Source of the DNA: Clostridiales bacterium
Lineage (GTDB): Bacteria; Bacillota; Clostridia; Christensenellales; CAG-314
NCBI GenBank assembly: GCA_022508375.1
Contig: JAFLVJ010000010.1
Location: 1 to 37,810 of the forward strand
Reading direction: 5' to 3'
Length of the DNA stretch: 37,810 bases
In this document: positions 17,024 through 24,730 of the stretch, piece by piece
Layout: each line of letters starts with the position of its first letter
How positions within the stretch are numbered: the stretch's first letter is position 1
Notes under the pieces: generated by a model
The model's input: only the letters and a program-made list of their open reading frames with translations
Told to the model about the DNA's origin: nothing
The model's database searches: none
Translations under genes and position numbers: made by a program

Positions 17024-18700
17024 TTATTCAACTGTAAGCGCTTTCTCAACCTCGCTGACAAGCTTGTCGTAAGTGATGCTACCCTGTTTTGTAAAGGTAA
17101 TGTTGCCGTTTTTGTCCACGATAAGCGTCATGGGCCAACTGGAGATACCGCCAAGCGCTTGGAAAGTTTTACAAACTTTGCCTTCGATTTCATCTTGCAA
17201 GAATATAACGTTATAGTTGCGCCAACTTTCCTTGGTGTCCGTTGGACGTATGATAAATCTTGCTACGTCCTCGGTAGAACTTCCGTGTATCGCTATAAAC
17301 TTGACTTCGGGATACTCCGTTGCTGCTTGGTTGAAGTAGGGCAGTTCGGCAACGCACGGGCCGCACCAGGTCGCCCAAAAGTTTATCACTACGACGCTTC
17401 CTTTTTGTTCGCTTAAGGTAAACTTGTCTTCAAGTAGTCGGTAGTTGCCACTGTCGTTTTCGCCGTAAATATTTAACGTAAAGTCGGAACACGGAGTTCC
17501 AATCATTATATCCGTAACTTGCTGTTGCTCAGCAAATACGTTGAAGTACAGTAGCGCACCCACAAGCAGTAATATTGCCAGACTCCATGCAACTATCTGC
17601 GTCCAAAAGGCTTTGTTTCGCTTTTGCTTGGTTGTTACCTGTTGTACACCCGGAGTTGAACTGTCACCCCGTTCGTTATTGCTTGATTGTGAGTCGGTAA
17701 TGGCAGCGGTTGAGTTGAAACTTGTATTCACATTGTGCGACGTTGGTGTACTTGTGACCGTATCGGTTATTTCATCGGTCAGTAAATCGGACGGTTGAGC
17801 TTTGTCGCGCTTGCCAAATATTTCCGAGCCTTTCCAGCTGATAGCCTTTACAGGGCAAACCTTCATACACTTGCCACAGTTGATGCATTCGTGGTCGCCA
17901 ACACGCTTTACGTCCATTTGACAGTGACTTACGCACAGTCCACAGTCGGTACATTTGATCTGGTCCACCTTGACGCCGAGAAAAGCTATCTTGTTGAAGA
18001 AACCGTAAATGGCGCCCAACGGGCAAAGGAAACGACAGAACGGACGGTACATAAATACACACAACACCAGTATTGCGCACATCAGGGCAAATTTCCAAGT
18101 GAATATCGACCCAAGCATGTTGAGCAAGTCTCGACTTCCGTTCCAGTTTGCGGGATTGATGAGCAAGCCTACTCCTCCGCCTAGCGTTCCTGCCGGACAA
18201 ATGAACTTGCAAAATGCCGGTACCGCTATACCTTGCATGCCGTACAGTAGTGGAACTGCCACAACCAAAGCAACTAAGATAACGTATTTAAGATATGATA
18301 GTACGCGTGTTAAACGGCTTTTCTTTATCTTAAACGACGGGATAAGATGCAATAATTCCTGTCCCAGACCTACGGGGCACAAAAACCCGCAAATTGTACG
18401 CGCAAATATCAAACCGAACAGTCCGATGATTCCCAGTATGTAGTAGGGCGCGCGTGTTTCCGACTGGGCGAAGGCATTTTGCAACGACCCGAGCGGGCAC
18501 GCTCCCACAGCTCCAGGACAGGAGTAACAGTTCAGTCCCGGTACGCACACCGACTTGGTGACGGATTGCGAAATGTTTCCCGTTACAAATCCTTTAATGT
18601 TGGCGTTGTACAGCAAAGCTACGTACAACTGAATAAGTCTTCGTTTCGACGGCTTGTGGCGTTTAAACCAATCTTTTATTGAATGGAAAAATTTACTCAT
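17024..18700 (-). CDS. Polyferredoxin (NapH/YccM-like) fused to a TlpA thioredoxin (558 aa)
   Basis: The N-terminal half is a membrane 4Fe-4S protein of the NapH/YccM type. It carries NCYSCPGAVGACPLG, three CGFLCP-like motifs (ICGFLCPVG, FCKFICPAG, FCRFLCPLG), several membrane helices and two ferredoxin motifs (Cys250/253/256/260 and Cys272/275/278/282). A low-complexity Ser/Thr linker and one helix (about 362-385) lead to an extracytoplasmic TlpA domain with WCGPC (Cys446, Cys449) and cis-proline SSWPMTL. The layout suggests electron transfer from cytosolic ferredoxin to thiols outside, replacing a CcdA-type pump; none is visible here. I use the start at 18700 rather than 18718 because it begins MSKFF, is preceded by GGGGTGA, and leaves a four-base gap after the upstream gene, pointing to translational coupling. 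Confidence 0.88.
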   Translation of the reverse strand: MSKFFHSIKDWFKRHKPSKRRLIQLYVALLYNANIKGFVTGNISQSVTKSVCVPGLNCYSCPGAVGACPLGSLQNAFAQSETRAPYYILGIIGLFGLIFARTICGFLCPVGLGQELLHLIPSFKIKKSRLTRVLSYLKYVILVALVVAVPLLYGMQGIAVPAFCKFICPAGTLGGGVGLLINPANWNGSRDLLNMLGSIFTWKFALMCAILVLCVFMYRPFCRFLCPLGAIYGFFNKIAFLGVKVDQIKCTDCGLCVSHCQMDVKRVGDHECINCGKCMKVCPVKAISWKGSEIFGKRDKAQPSDLLTDEITDTVTSTPTSHNVNTSFNSTAAITDSQSSNNERGDSSTPGVQQVTTKQKRNKAFWTQIVAWSLAILLLVGALLYFNVFAEQQQVTDIMIGTPCSDFTLNIYGENDSGNYRLLEDKFTLSEQKGSVVVINFWATWCGPCVAELPYFNQAATEYPEVKFIAIHGSSTEDVARFIIRPTDTKESWRNYNVIFLQDEIEGKVCKTFQALGGISSWPMTLIVDKNGNITFTKQGSITYDKLVSEVEKALTVE

Positions 18701-18704
18701 GCTT

Positions 18705-19703
18705 TCACCCCAAACCAATACATTCCGTGCAAATATTGATTGCTTTTATCAGCACGTCGTTTGCTCCGCCGTTAGTTACGCCCACAATGATGAACGTAAT
18801 AGCAATTACGGCAACTGCAATACGTGTGATGAGTAGTAGTACCTTGTTTACTTTATCGGATATTTGGCTCTTTACGGAGTTGTAAACAGCAAAGCCGACT
18901 GCAATAAATTCGGCAACGGTAAGTACGATTACGTAAATATACGTCTGCGACAGACTGAATACGCTGTGAAGTATCAGCGGCGACAATGCGTATGCCGCAA
19001 TTGCAACGCCAAGTACTATTCCCGCGACAATTGCCACAACTGTTGCAGCTTTTTTAGTTATTTCTTTGCGTTCGGGAATTGCGCCTTTATCGCCTGTGAC
19101 AATCGCCGTTTTAATAGCGGTTATTTCGCGCTTGAGTAGTATTTCGTCCGCAATTGCCGCAGCTATTCCCACGGCAAGTCCCGCCACCGTCCAACTGAGC
19201 ACGTTTTTGACCAGGTTGAGAATATCGGCTTTCAACGCGTCGGTGTGGTAGTGCGTGACGTTAAATACGTAAATAAGTATCGCTACCGTTGCAACCAGCA
19301 ACACGCCAAGCGTTCCGTACCATATTCCTGTTCGCGCTTTTTCGAATTTCTTCATGGAGTGAATTGCGGCAGCGTATTCCTCCCCGCCTTCGGTGGGCAG
19401 GCGTTTTTTCAACAGTGCGAGCGTATTGCCGTTGTCCTTATACGTCGCCTTGTTTTCAGCTATGGGAAACACAATAGACAGTACAATTCCCGCAATCACT
19501 GCGGCAACAAAGCATAGCAACAATGCAAATGGCAACACAATATGTTCCCGAATCCTTTCGATTTCGAATGGATAATCGGGGTTTTCCGCCAGTCCTCCGT
19601 AGTACACTTGCGAAACTGCGATGATAAATGATACCCCCACAATCACAGCCAGTACTGCGAGAAATATTCCGTAATAAAAGCGTATTTTGTGTGATTTAAC
19701 CAA
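18705..19703 (-). CDS. Seven-helix membrane protein with CD1871A-like CxxC tail (332 aa)
   Basis: The body has about seven hydrophobic segments and a soluble stretch near residues 80-120. The last 45 residues (one helix, then VLIKAINICTECIGLG) match what I recall of the small clostridial CD1871A-family CXXC-motif proteins, which normally stand alone at about 40-50 residues. Here that module is fused to a larger membrane protein. I chose the TTG start at 19703: on the minus strand AAGGTG lies six bases before it, and the longer frame would begin inside the promoter. The CxxC lies at the C-terminal end and could accept or pass electrons from the downstream polyferredoxin. The role in an electron relay is inference. 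Confidence 0.65.
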   Translation of the reverse strand: MVKSHKIRFYYGIFLAVLAVIVGVSFIIAVSQVYYGGLAENPDYPFEIERIREHIVLPFALLLCFVAAVIAGIVLSIVFPIAENKATYKDNGNTLALLKKRLPTEGGEEYAAAIHSMKKFEKARTGIWYGTLGVLLVATVAILIYVFNVTHYHTDALKADILNLVKNVLSWTVAGLAVGIAAAIADEILLKREITAIKTAIVTGDKGAIPERKEITKKAATVVAIVAGIVLGVAIAAYALSPLILHSVFSLSQTYIYVIVLTVAEFIAVGFAVYNSVKSQISDKVNKVLLLITRIAVAVIAITFIIVGVTNGGANDVLIKAINICTECIGLG

Positions 19704-19740
19704 GTTTTTCACCTTTTTAACAAGTTTATTGAGTGTGCAA

Positions 19741-19769
19741 ATGATAACATAAATCCACTTTCGTGTCAA
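19741..19769 (-). promoter_or_regulatory. Promoter of the polyferredoxin operon
   Basis: On the minus strand, TTGACA (complement of 19764-19769), 17 bases, then TATCAT (complement of 19741-19746). The predicted start is near 19734, giving a 30-nt leader to the TTG at 19703. Confidence 0.8.
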
Positions 19770-19796
19770 ATATATGCTCTTACGTTCAACGTTTTC

Positions 19797-19813
19797 GCGC
19801 GTAATTTGCGCGC
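19797..19813. promoter_or_regulatory. GC-rich palindrome between divergent promoters
   Basis: GCGCG (19797-19801) and CGCGC (19809-19813) flank seven AT-rich bases. The centre is about 36-39 bases from the -35 box of each divergent promoter. It is a candidate shared binding site but short, so chance is possible. Confidence 0.3.
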
Positions 19814-19843
19814 ATGTTTATAATATAATCTTTATCTTATATA

Positions 19844-19872
19844 TTGCTTTTTGGGCGCGTAGGTGTTATAAT
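19844..19872 (+). promoter_or_regulatory. Promoter of the TIR-radical SAM operon
   Basis: TTGCTT (19844-19849), 17 bases, TATAAT (19867-19872). The leader to the TIR gene is about 58 nt. It is the only clear promoter before the terminator at 31238. Confidence 0.75.
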
Positions 19873-19937
19873 TATATACAAATTGCCATTATACGACAAA
19901 ATATACTTTTCAGTACCGAATAGGAGGAAAGTTGTGT

Positions 19938-21002
19938 ATGCCTGATCCCAAGTATGTGTTTATAAGTCATAGCAACAAAGAACCGGACGCAAGCTTGCTG
20001 AAACGGTTGTCGGAGTATTTAGAGTCGCAACGGCTTTCCGCTTGGTACGACGTGGACGGTCTCATGGGCGACAAGTGGACCCGACAGGTTGGCGACAGAT
20101 TACTGCATGCAACTGTTTATGTGCTCATTGCGAGCGTCAATTCGCTAACCTCCCCCGAGGTAAAGGACGAGTTGGATAAGATTCGCTACGAAAAGGTGCA
20201 CAACGGTAAGGCGATTATTCCGTTAGTGATGGATGACAGTTACTTTACATTGATAAGGACGGATAAGGACCTATATTCCGTACTTGGTTCCAACTCCGAT
20301 CAGGCTGTACTGATGTCCAAGTTTACAAGCGAACAGGCTGCATTCGAACGCTTGGGCGAATATCTCAAGTGCTACCTTGACGAATTCGAAAACAACCCCA
20401 AGGATTTCACAACGGACGAATCGGGGACAAAGCTTGTTAAATACGTCGGCACGGATAGTATCGTGCGCATACCTGCAAGCATTACCGAAATAGGCGAACG
20501 CGCGTTTTCCGGCAATAAACAGTTACAAAAGGTTATTGTTCACAGCGCTGTAACCAAGATAGAGCGGTACGCTTTCAAAAGTTGTTCGAGCCTTGTTGCG
20601 GTGGAAGGTATGCAAGGCGTAGAGTGCTGTGACGTAACGGCGTTTAAGGATTCGGGCGTAGGTGACAACAGCATTATCTGCGGCGTGGTATTTAACGGAG
20701 AGGTTGTAGGCGGTGTGTTGACAGTACCCGAGGGCGCGCGAGTTATTGCGAGCGGCGCGTTTAATTGCTGTGACGCCAAGCAGATTGTGTTCCCCGTTGG
20801 GCTTGAACATATAGGAGCGATTGCCTTTAGCGGAAGTTCATATATTACGGAAGTTGAGTTTCCCGTCTCCCTCAAGTCCATTGGTAAAAACGCATTCGCC
20901 GATTGCATGGAACTGAAAATGGCAATATTTAACGGCAAAAAACCGGCTGACGCAGAGTTGGCATTTGAAAATAAAATCACTATTAAGGAGCTCTACAAAT
21001 GA
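19938..21002 (+). CDS. TIR domain protein with BspA-type leucine-rich repeats (354 aa)
   Basis: AGGAGG at 19922-19927 lies ten bases before this ATG; an in-frame TTG at 19932 is too close. Residues about 4-130 form a TIR domain: KYVFISHSNKEPD at the first strand, the AWYDVDG loop, and SLTSPEVKDELDKI, where Glu78 is the likely equivalent of the NADase glutamate. Residues about 170-336 are BspA-like LRR_5 repeats (TEIGERAFSGNKQLQKV, TKIERYAFKSCSSL, EHIGAIAFSGSSYI, KSIGKNAFADCMEL). TIR domains of bacteria often cleave NAD or make cyclic ADP-ribose signals in immunity, and LRRs usually recognise a ligand, so this could be a sensor-effector. No ThsA, SIR2 or STAND partner is present. The stop overlaps the next start (ATGA), so the two are translationally coupled. 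Function is inferred from domains only. Confidence 0.88.
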   Translation: MPDPKYVFISHSNKEPDASLLKRLSEYLESQRLSAWYDVDGLMGDKWTRQVGDRLLHATVYVLIASVNSLTSPEVKDELDKIRYEKVHNGKAIIPLVMDDSYFTLIRTDKDLYSVLGSNSDQAVLMSKFTSEQAAFERLGEYLKCYLDEFENNPKDFTTDESGTKLVKYVGTDSIVRIPASITEIGERAFSGNKQLQKVIVHSAVTKIERYAFKSCSSLVAVEGMQGVECCDVTAFKDSGVGDNSIICGVVFNGEVVGGVLTVPEGARVIASGAFNCCDAKQIVFPVGLEHIGAIAFSGSSYITEVEFPVSLKSIGKNAFADCMELKMAIFNGKKPADAELAFENKITIKELYK

Positions 21003-23653
21003 CAAGGAAAGAAACAGGCTTGAGCGCTAAAGCGATGGATGAACTTATAAAAGGTTTGACCGAAAGCACCGATTGGGCAAAACAAAAAGAAGAAGTGTCT
21101 GTAAAAATCCGACACGATATCATTGGCGTACTTAGCGACATGAACAAGAGGGGTTTATTTGACACGGAGTTCCTCAACTATTGCAACTCGGTTAAGTCAC
21201 TGTTGGCAATACAAAACTTCGGCTCACTGCCCGAGAACAATACGGGTGAGGAAAGCGCCGATGCCAAAATTGCCAATGAGTTGATTTTGAAGGGCATCGA
21301 AAGGATTCTTGCGCACGTTAAGCAGGGCATAGGTTACGATATCGAGCCATACCTGCCCAAGGACGAATGTCTGGAGATTTTCGGTCTTGAAGATGATTCC
21401 GACAAGGTTGTTCCCGTAACCTTGTCCGCAATGACGGTGTTTACCGTACTGATATACTTCCGTCGCGCTTACAAAAGACAAAATTTGTTTTCCGACGATG
21501 AGTTACAAACGGAAAACGGCGACATCATGCAAGAAGTTATATCCGTTGTTGCCGAACTGATGTACAACATTTATCAATACGCCGTTAGCGGAACTCAAAA
21601 GTTTGCCGGTTGGGGCGTTACGCTTGATCCGACTGTATCCAAGGCTATAACGTTGAGCGACACCTACGCAGTAGTGGATGCGCTGTCCCGTTTCGCAGAC
21701 GCGTTTACCAAGTCGGGACTTAAACGCGACAAGGAGTTTACCGACGCAATCGACGACTACGCTAAATTGCATTTCGGTATGGAGTCGCTTGTAGATTACT
21801 GTCTTGAATCAACCTACAAGACGGCGTACAATGTTTATGACGCAACCCGCAAGGTTTACGGCAAGGAAAGGGCTTTTTACGTGCTTACCAAAAACGACGG
21901 TAACGACGTGGATTACAAATACAATGGCACCGATTACGATCAAATTGCCGCAAGCAACCGCTCGTCGGCATTGTTCAATCCGTTGTATATTGCAATGATA
22001 ACCATGTACGGATACGACGACAAGGAGTTGGTAATACGCGCATTCATGGATGATCCGGAATTGAGCGAATCTTACTACGGCAAGTACGAAAAGGAAATCG
22101 TCGAATATTCCCGTACTCTTAGCGGTTACAACGACGAAAAGGAACACAACGACTTTGTTCGAGATCACGGCATACTGGCAAAAAAGGACTCCAAAAAGTC
22201 GCAGGACTACTCCAACTCCACCTACAAGTCGGATCAAAACGACGGCAAGGAGTGGAAGAAATACTACAAGGTAGCGCGCGTCTATCAAAAGTTCCTTGAG
22301 GAAAAACATCCCGAAGAATTGATGGAAATCCCCGCTTACCGTGATTATCTTAACGCAACCAAGGACGCAATCGACCAAGTAGTGGTGCTTTACCGCGACT
22401 TTGAAAACAATCAACGTTTGGGCGTGGTGGATACCGACTACGTAATGTACTCCGAGTTGGACGTTGCGGTGGATCGCGAAGACAAGGTTAGCATACCCAA
22501 GCTTAACAAGGCAAACGTGGCGGTAAATAATCTTCGCCCCATGTTGCTGTCCTCCAAGATAATGATTGTTAATGCGCTTACCAAGTATCCGCAATCGGAT
22601 ATGAAGGAGCTTTACGCCGCCATTATCAACAAAAGACATCAAAAAATAAACAAAAAGAATCGCACCAAGGAAGCCGAATGGTTGTGGAACGAGGACAACG
22701 TGGATATGAACTCCACCGCCCGTCACTGCGAAGCAATAACGTACGATTATTTCGACTACTACGAAAAGTATGAGCTGGGCTTCCTTGCAATCAAAAATTT
22801 ACGCGAAGCGCTATCTGCGGAAATATTGGCGGATAATGTCAGCGAGGAAGACGGTACCTTTACGCCCGGCGAAAGCGTGGCAGAAGACGGCGCAGATAAA
22901 AAGTTACTTGCGCTCAAACGTCTATTGCTGGAACTCACCCGTCAAAACGTCGATCTTGTCAAGGGCATTTACCAAAACAACCTTCAGGAAAGGGACAAGG
23001 AAAACCAACGTTTGAAGGAAGAAAAAGCCGCCCGCGAAGAAAAACACAAAAAGGAAATCGAAAACCTTCACAACATTTATCAAGATCAATTGCGCCGTCA
23101 ACAGGACAGCTTGCTTATGGGCGAAACGTTGCGCAACTGGATAAGGGAGGAAATAGAGACCTTCTTTACGCGCAACATGGCGATGGCTGTTATCAATACG
23201 CTTAACACCAAGATCAAGACGAGCAAAAACTTCACCGAGGAACACTTCGAAGATATGTACAACGGTGGCGATATTGTTGACGCCAAGTTCGACTTTGTCA
23301 AGGGCGTATGGGCGGATATAGTTGCCGACTGTGACGTTGATCCGGACAAAAAGCATGAAAAATTTGCCAAATATACCGAAGAATTTAAACATGCTATTTA
23401 TTTCCGCGAGACGTTATCGGCAGCCTGCAACGGTATCTTGGAAAAGTCGTTTTACAATACGCTTGGAACAAATAAGGATTTCTCCTTGGAAAAGCGTAAC
23501 GATGAGATAAGAGGCGCGTATAACCGCAGAAAGTATTACGGCACTCCCGAAGGCGAGAAACCCAACGAAAAACCCAACGAGGCGGCTGCCAATACCGAAG
23601 CTAACAATCAGGAAGCAACCAATCCGGAAACGGACGATAAAAAAGGCGAATAA
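20999..23653 (+). CDS. Large coiled-coil protein of unknown function in the TIR operon (884 aa)
   Basis: I do not recognise this protein. AAGGAG at 20985-20990 and a four-base overlap with the TIR gene fix the start. It has no signal peptide or membrane segment. Residues about 1-630 are mainly helical, with many Tyr/Asp/Lys-rich helices. Residues about 630-715 are a strongly charged coiled coil (NLQERDKENQRLKEEKAAREEKHKKE). A helical domain follows (about 715-850), then a disordered Pro/Asn/Glu tail (KPNEKPNEAAANTEANNQ). Its stable place between a TIR protein and a ParA-like ATPase suggests a cytoplasmic scaffold or partner of one of them. That is inference. No nuclease, protease or nucleotide-binding motif is visible. 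Confidence 0.8.
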   Translation: MTRKETGLSAKAMDELIKGLTESTDWAKQKEEVSVKIRHDIIGVLSDMNKRGLFDTEFLNYCNSVKSLLAIQNFGSLPENNTGEESADAKIANELILKGIERILAHVKQGIGYDIEPYLPKDECLEIFGLEDDSDKVVPVTLSAMTVFTVLIYFRRAYKRQNLFSDDELQTENGDIMQEVISVVAELMYNIYQYAVSGTQKFAGWGVTLDPTVSKAITLSDTYAVVDALSRFADAFTKSGLKRDKEFTDAIDDYAKLHFGMESLVDYCLESTYKTAYNVYDATRKVYGKERAFYVLTKNDGNDVDYKYNGTDYDQIAASNRSSALFNPLYIAMITMYGYDDKELVIRAFMDDPELSESYYGKYEKEIVEYSRTLSGYNDEKEHNDFVRDHGILAKKDSKKSQDYSNSTYKSDQNDGKEWKKYYKVARVYQKFLEEKHPEELMEIPAYRDYLNATKDAIDQVVVLYRDFENNQRLGVVDTDYVMYSELDVAVDREDKVSIPKLNKANVAVNNLRPMLLSSKIMIVNALTKYPQSDMKELYAAIINKRHQKINKKNRTKEAEWLWNEDNVDMNSTARHCEAITYDYFDYYEKYELGFLAIKNLREALSAEILADNVSEEDGTFTPGESVAEDGADKKLLALKRLLLELTRQNVDLVKGIYQNNLQERDKENQRLKEEKAAREEKHKKEIENLHNIYQDQLRRQQDSLLMGETLRNWIREEIETFFTRNMAMAVINTLNTKIKTSKNFTEEHFEDMYNGGDIVDAKFDFVKGVWADIVADCDVDPDKKHEKFAKYTEEFKHAIYFRETLSAACNGILEKSFYNTLGTNKDFSLEKRNDEIRGAYNRRKYYGTPEGEKPNEKPNEAAANTEANNQEATNPETDDKKGE

Positions 23654-23698
23654 AACGAAAAACAACATACTTGAGGTTAAATTTTTACGGAGGTTAAA

Positions 23699-24724
23699 AT
23701 GTTAATAGTATCTTTCAATTCGTACAAAGGTGGTGCTTGCCGTACCACGACATGTTACAACACGTTACCATATCTTGCAGAAAAGCTAAAAGCAACGTCG
23801 CACAATCCCGTAATAGTTTTCGACGTCGATTTGGACAGTATGGGACTTACAAACTTGCTTGGCGAGTCGGACGCAATCCAAAAATTGGTAAGTAAGGATA
23901 GGGTTGCCAAGCCTTATTCGGCAAGACACTTGTTTATCGACGACACAGATGGCATCAACAGAGATTTGGGAATGTACGATTTGGAATCGGTCGAAAATGC
24001 CAATTGGTATTTTAAATATTTTACCAAGGTGGGCAAGAAGCTTGGTCTAAAGGATGAGGGTAGCGTTTTGTTTTGCGGGGCGGACTCCGCCGCGGATACG
24101 ATAACGGACGAACAGTTTCAAAAGCAAAAGGATAATCCTCCGTTGAGACTGCTTATTTCCAAACTTATGGATATGGGCGACAATGCGCCGAGAGCAGTAG
24201 TATTCGACTGCGCTTCGGGCGTTCAGCAAACGACGCTGAGCGTACTTTCCTCCATTGACTGCGCAGTAATGTGCATGCGTCCCACCGATCAGTTCCGTAT
24301 AGGAACGAGCGAATACTTGCTGGATAAGATTCCCGCCAAGATCAACCGTTTCAACGGCGGTAAGTCACGCAAGATTGTGCTTTTGCCCACAAGTGTGTCG
24401 CCTAACACTGTTTCCGAAAGCGATCCCAATTACAAAAACGCAGTTGTGGAATTGCAAAACCTCAAAAAGAAAGCATTCAAAAAAATCAACGAACAAATTA
24501 TCGAACCTATCCTAGATGCGCTTGACGACGGTAGCGTACTGGGATACGAACTTAATATCAAGATGATAAATCAAGCGGAAGGTATCGAGGGTATTCCCGA
24601 AGTGGAACGCTTCAAGTGGGAAGAATCCAAGCTTCTTTACGCCCTGGACGAAACGCTTACCGAACAGGAAAAGCTGTTGAAATCCCGTTACGAGATGCTT
24701 GCACAAGTTTTGGTGGAGAAATAG
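23699..24724 (+). CDS. ParA/MinD-like ATPase with altered Walker A motif (341 aa)
   Basis: SIMIBI-class P-loop protein of the ParA/MinD type. The N-terminus reads SYKGGACRTTT. The signature lysine is kept (Lys10), but the usual GKT is CRT, so Cys14 and Arg15 replace the glycine and the Walker A lysine. FDVDLDSMGLT matches the Walker A-prime/switch I region and VVFDCASGV the Walker B/switch II region. A clear ribosome binding site (CGGAGG) precedes the ATG. It follows the coiled-coil gene by 45 bases and precedes the next by six, inside the TIR operon. ParA-type proteins position cargo or switch partners by ATP-driven dimerisation. KGG-x-GR variants also occur in other proteins, so the change may tune rather than abolish ATP use; activity is uncertain. 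Confidence 0.82.
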   Translation: MLIVSFNSYKGGACRTTTCYNTLPYLAEKLKATSHNPVIVFDVDLDSMGLTNLLGESDAIQKLVSKDRVAKPYSARHLFIDDTDGINRDLGMYDLESVENANWYFKYFTKVGKKLGLKDEGSVLFCGADSAADTITDEQFQKQKDNPPLRLLISKLMDMGDNAPRAVVFDCASGVQQTTLSVLSSIDCAVMCMRPTDQFRIGTSEYLLDKIPAKINRFNGGKSRKIVLLPTSVSPNTVSESDPNYKNAVVELQNLKKKAFKKINEQIIEPILDALDDGSVLGYELNIKMINQAEGIEGIPEVERFKWEESKLLYALDETLTEQEKLLKSRYEMLAQVLVEK

Positions 24725-24730
24725 TTTATT

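Noticed and set aside
18701-18718. Longer start (MVWGES) for the polyferredoxin-TlpA gene
   Set aside because: It would overlap the upstream stop and lacks a ribosome binding site; the ATG at 18700 has GGGGTGA before it.
19704-19769. Longer start for the seven-helix membrane protein
   Set aside because: The extension would begin within the TTGACA box of a good promoter; a TTG with AAGGTG fits better.
19938-21002. Thoeris-type defence system
   Set aside because: There is a TIR protein, but no ThsA (SIR2-SLOG) or similar NAD-depleting partner next to it, and the neighbours differ completely.
21809-22726. 305-codon minus-strand frame inside the 884-aa gene
   Set aside because: It is hydrophobic because it is antisense to a charged protein; it has no ribosome binding site and the coupled plus-strand operon explains the region.
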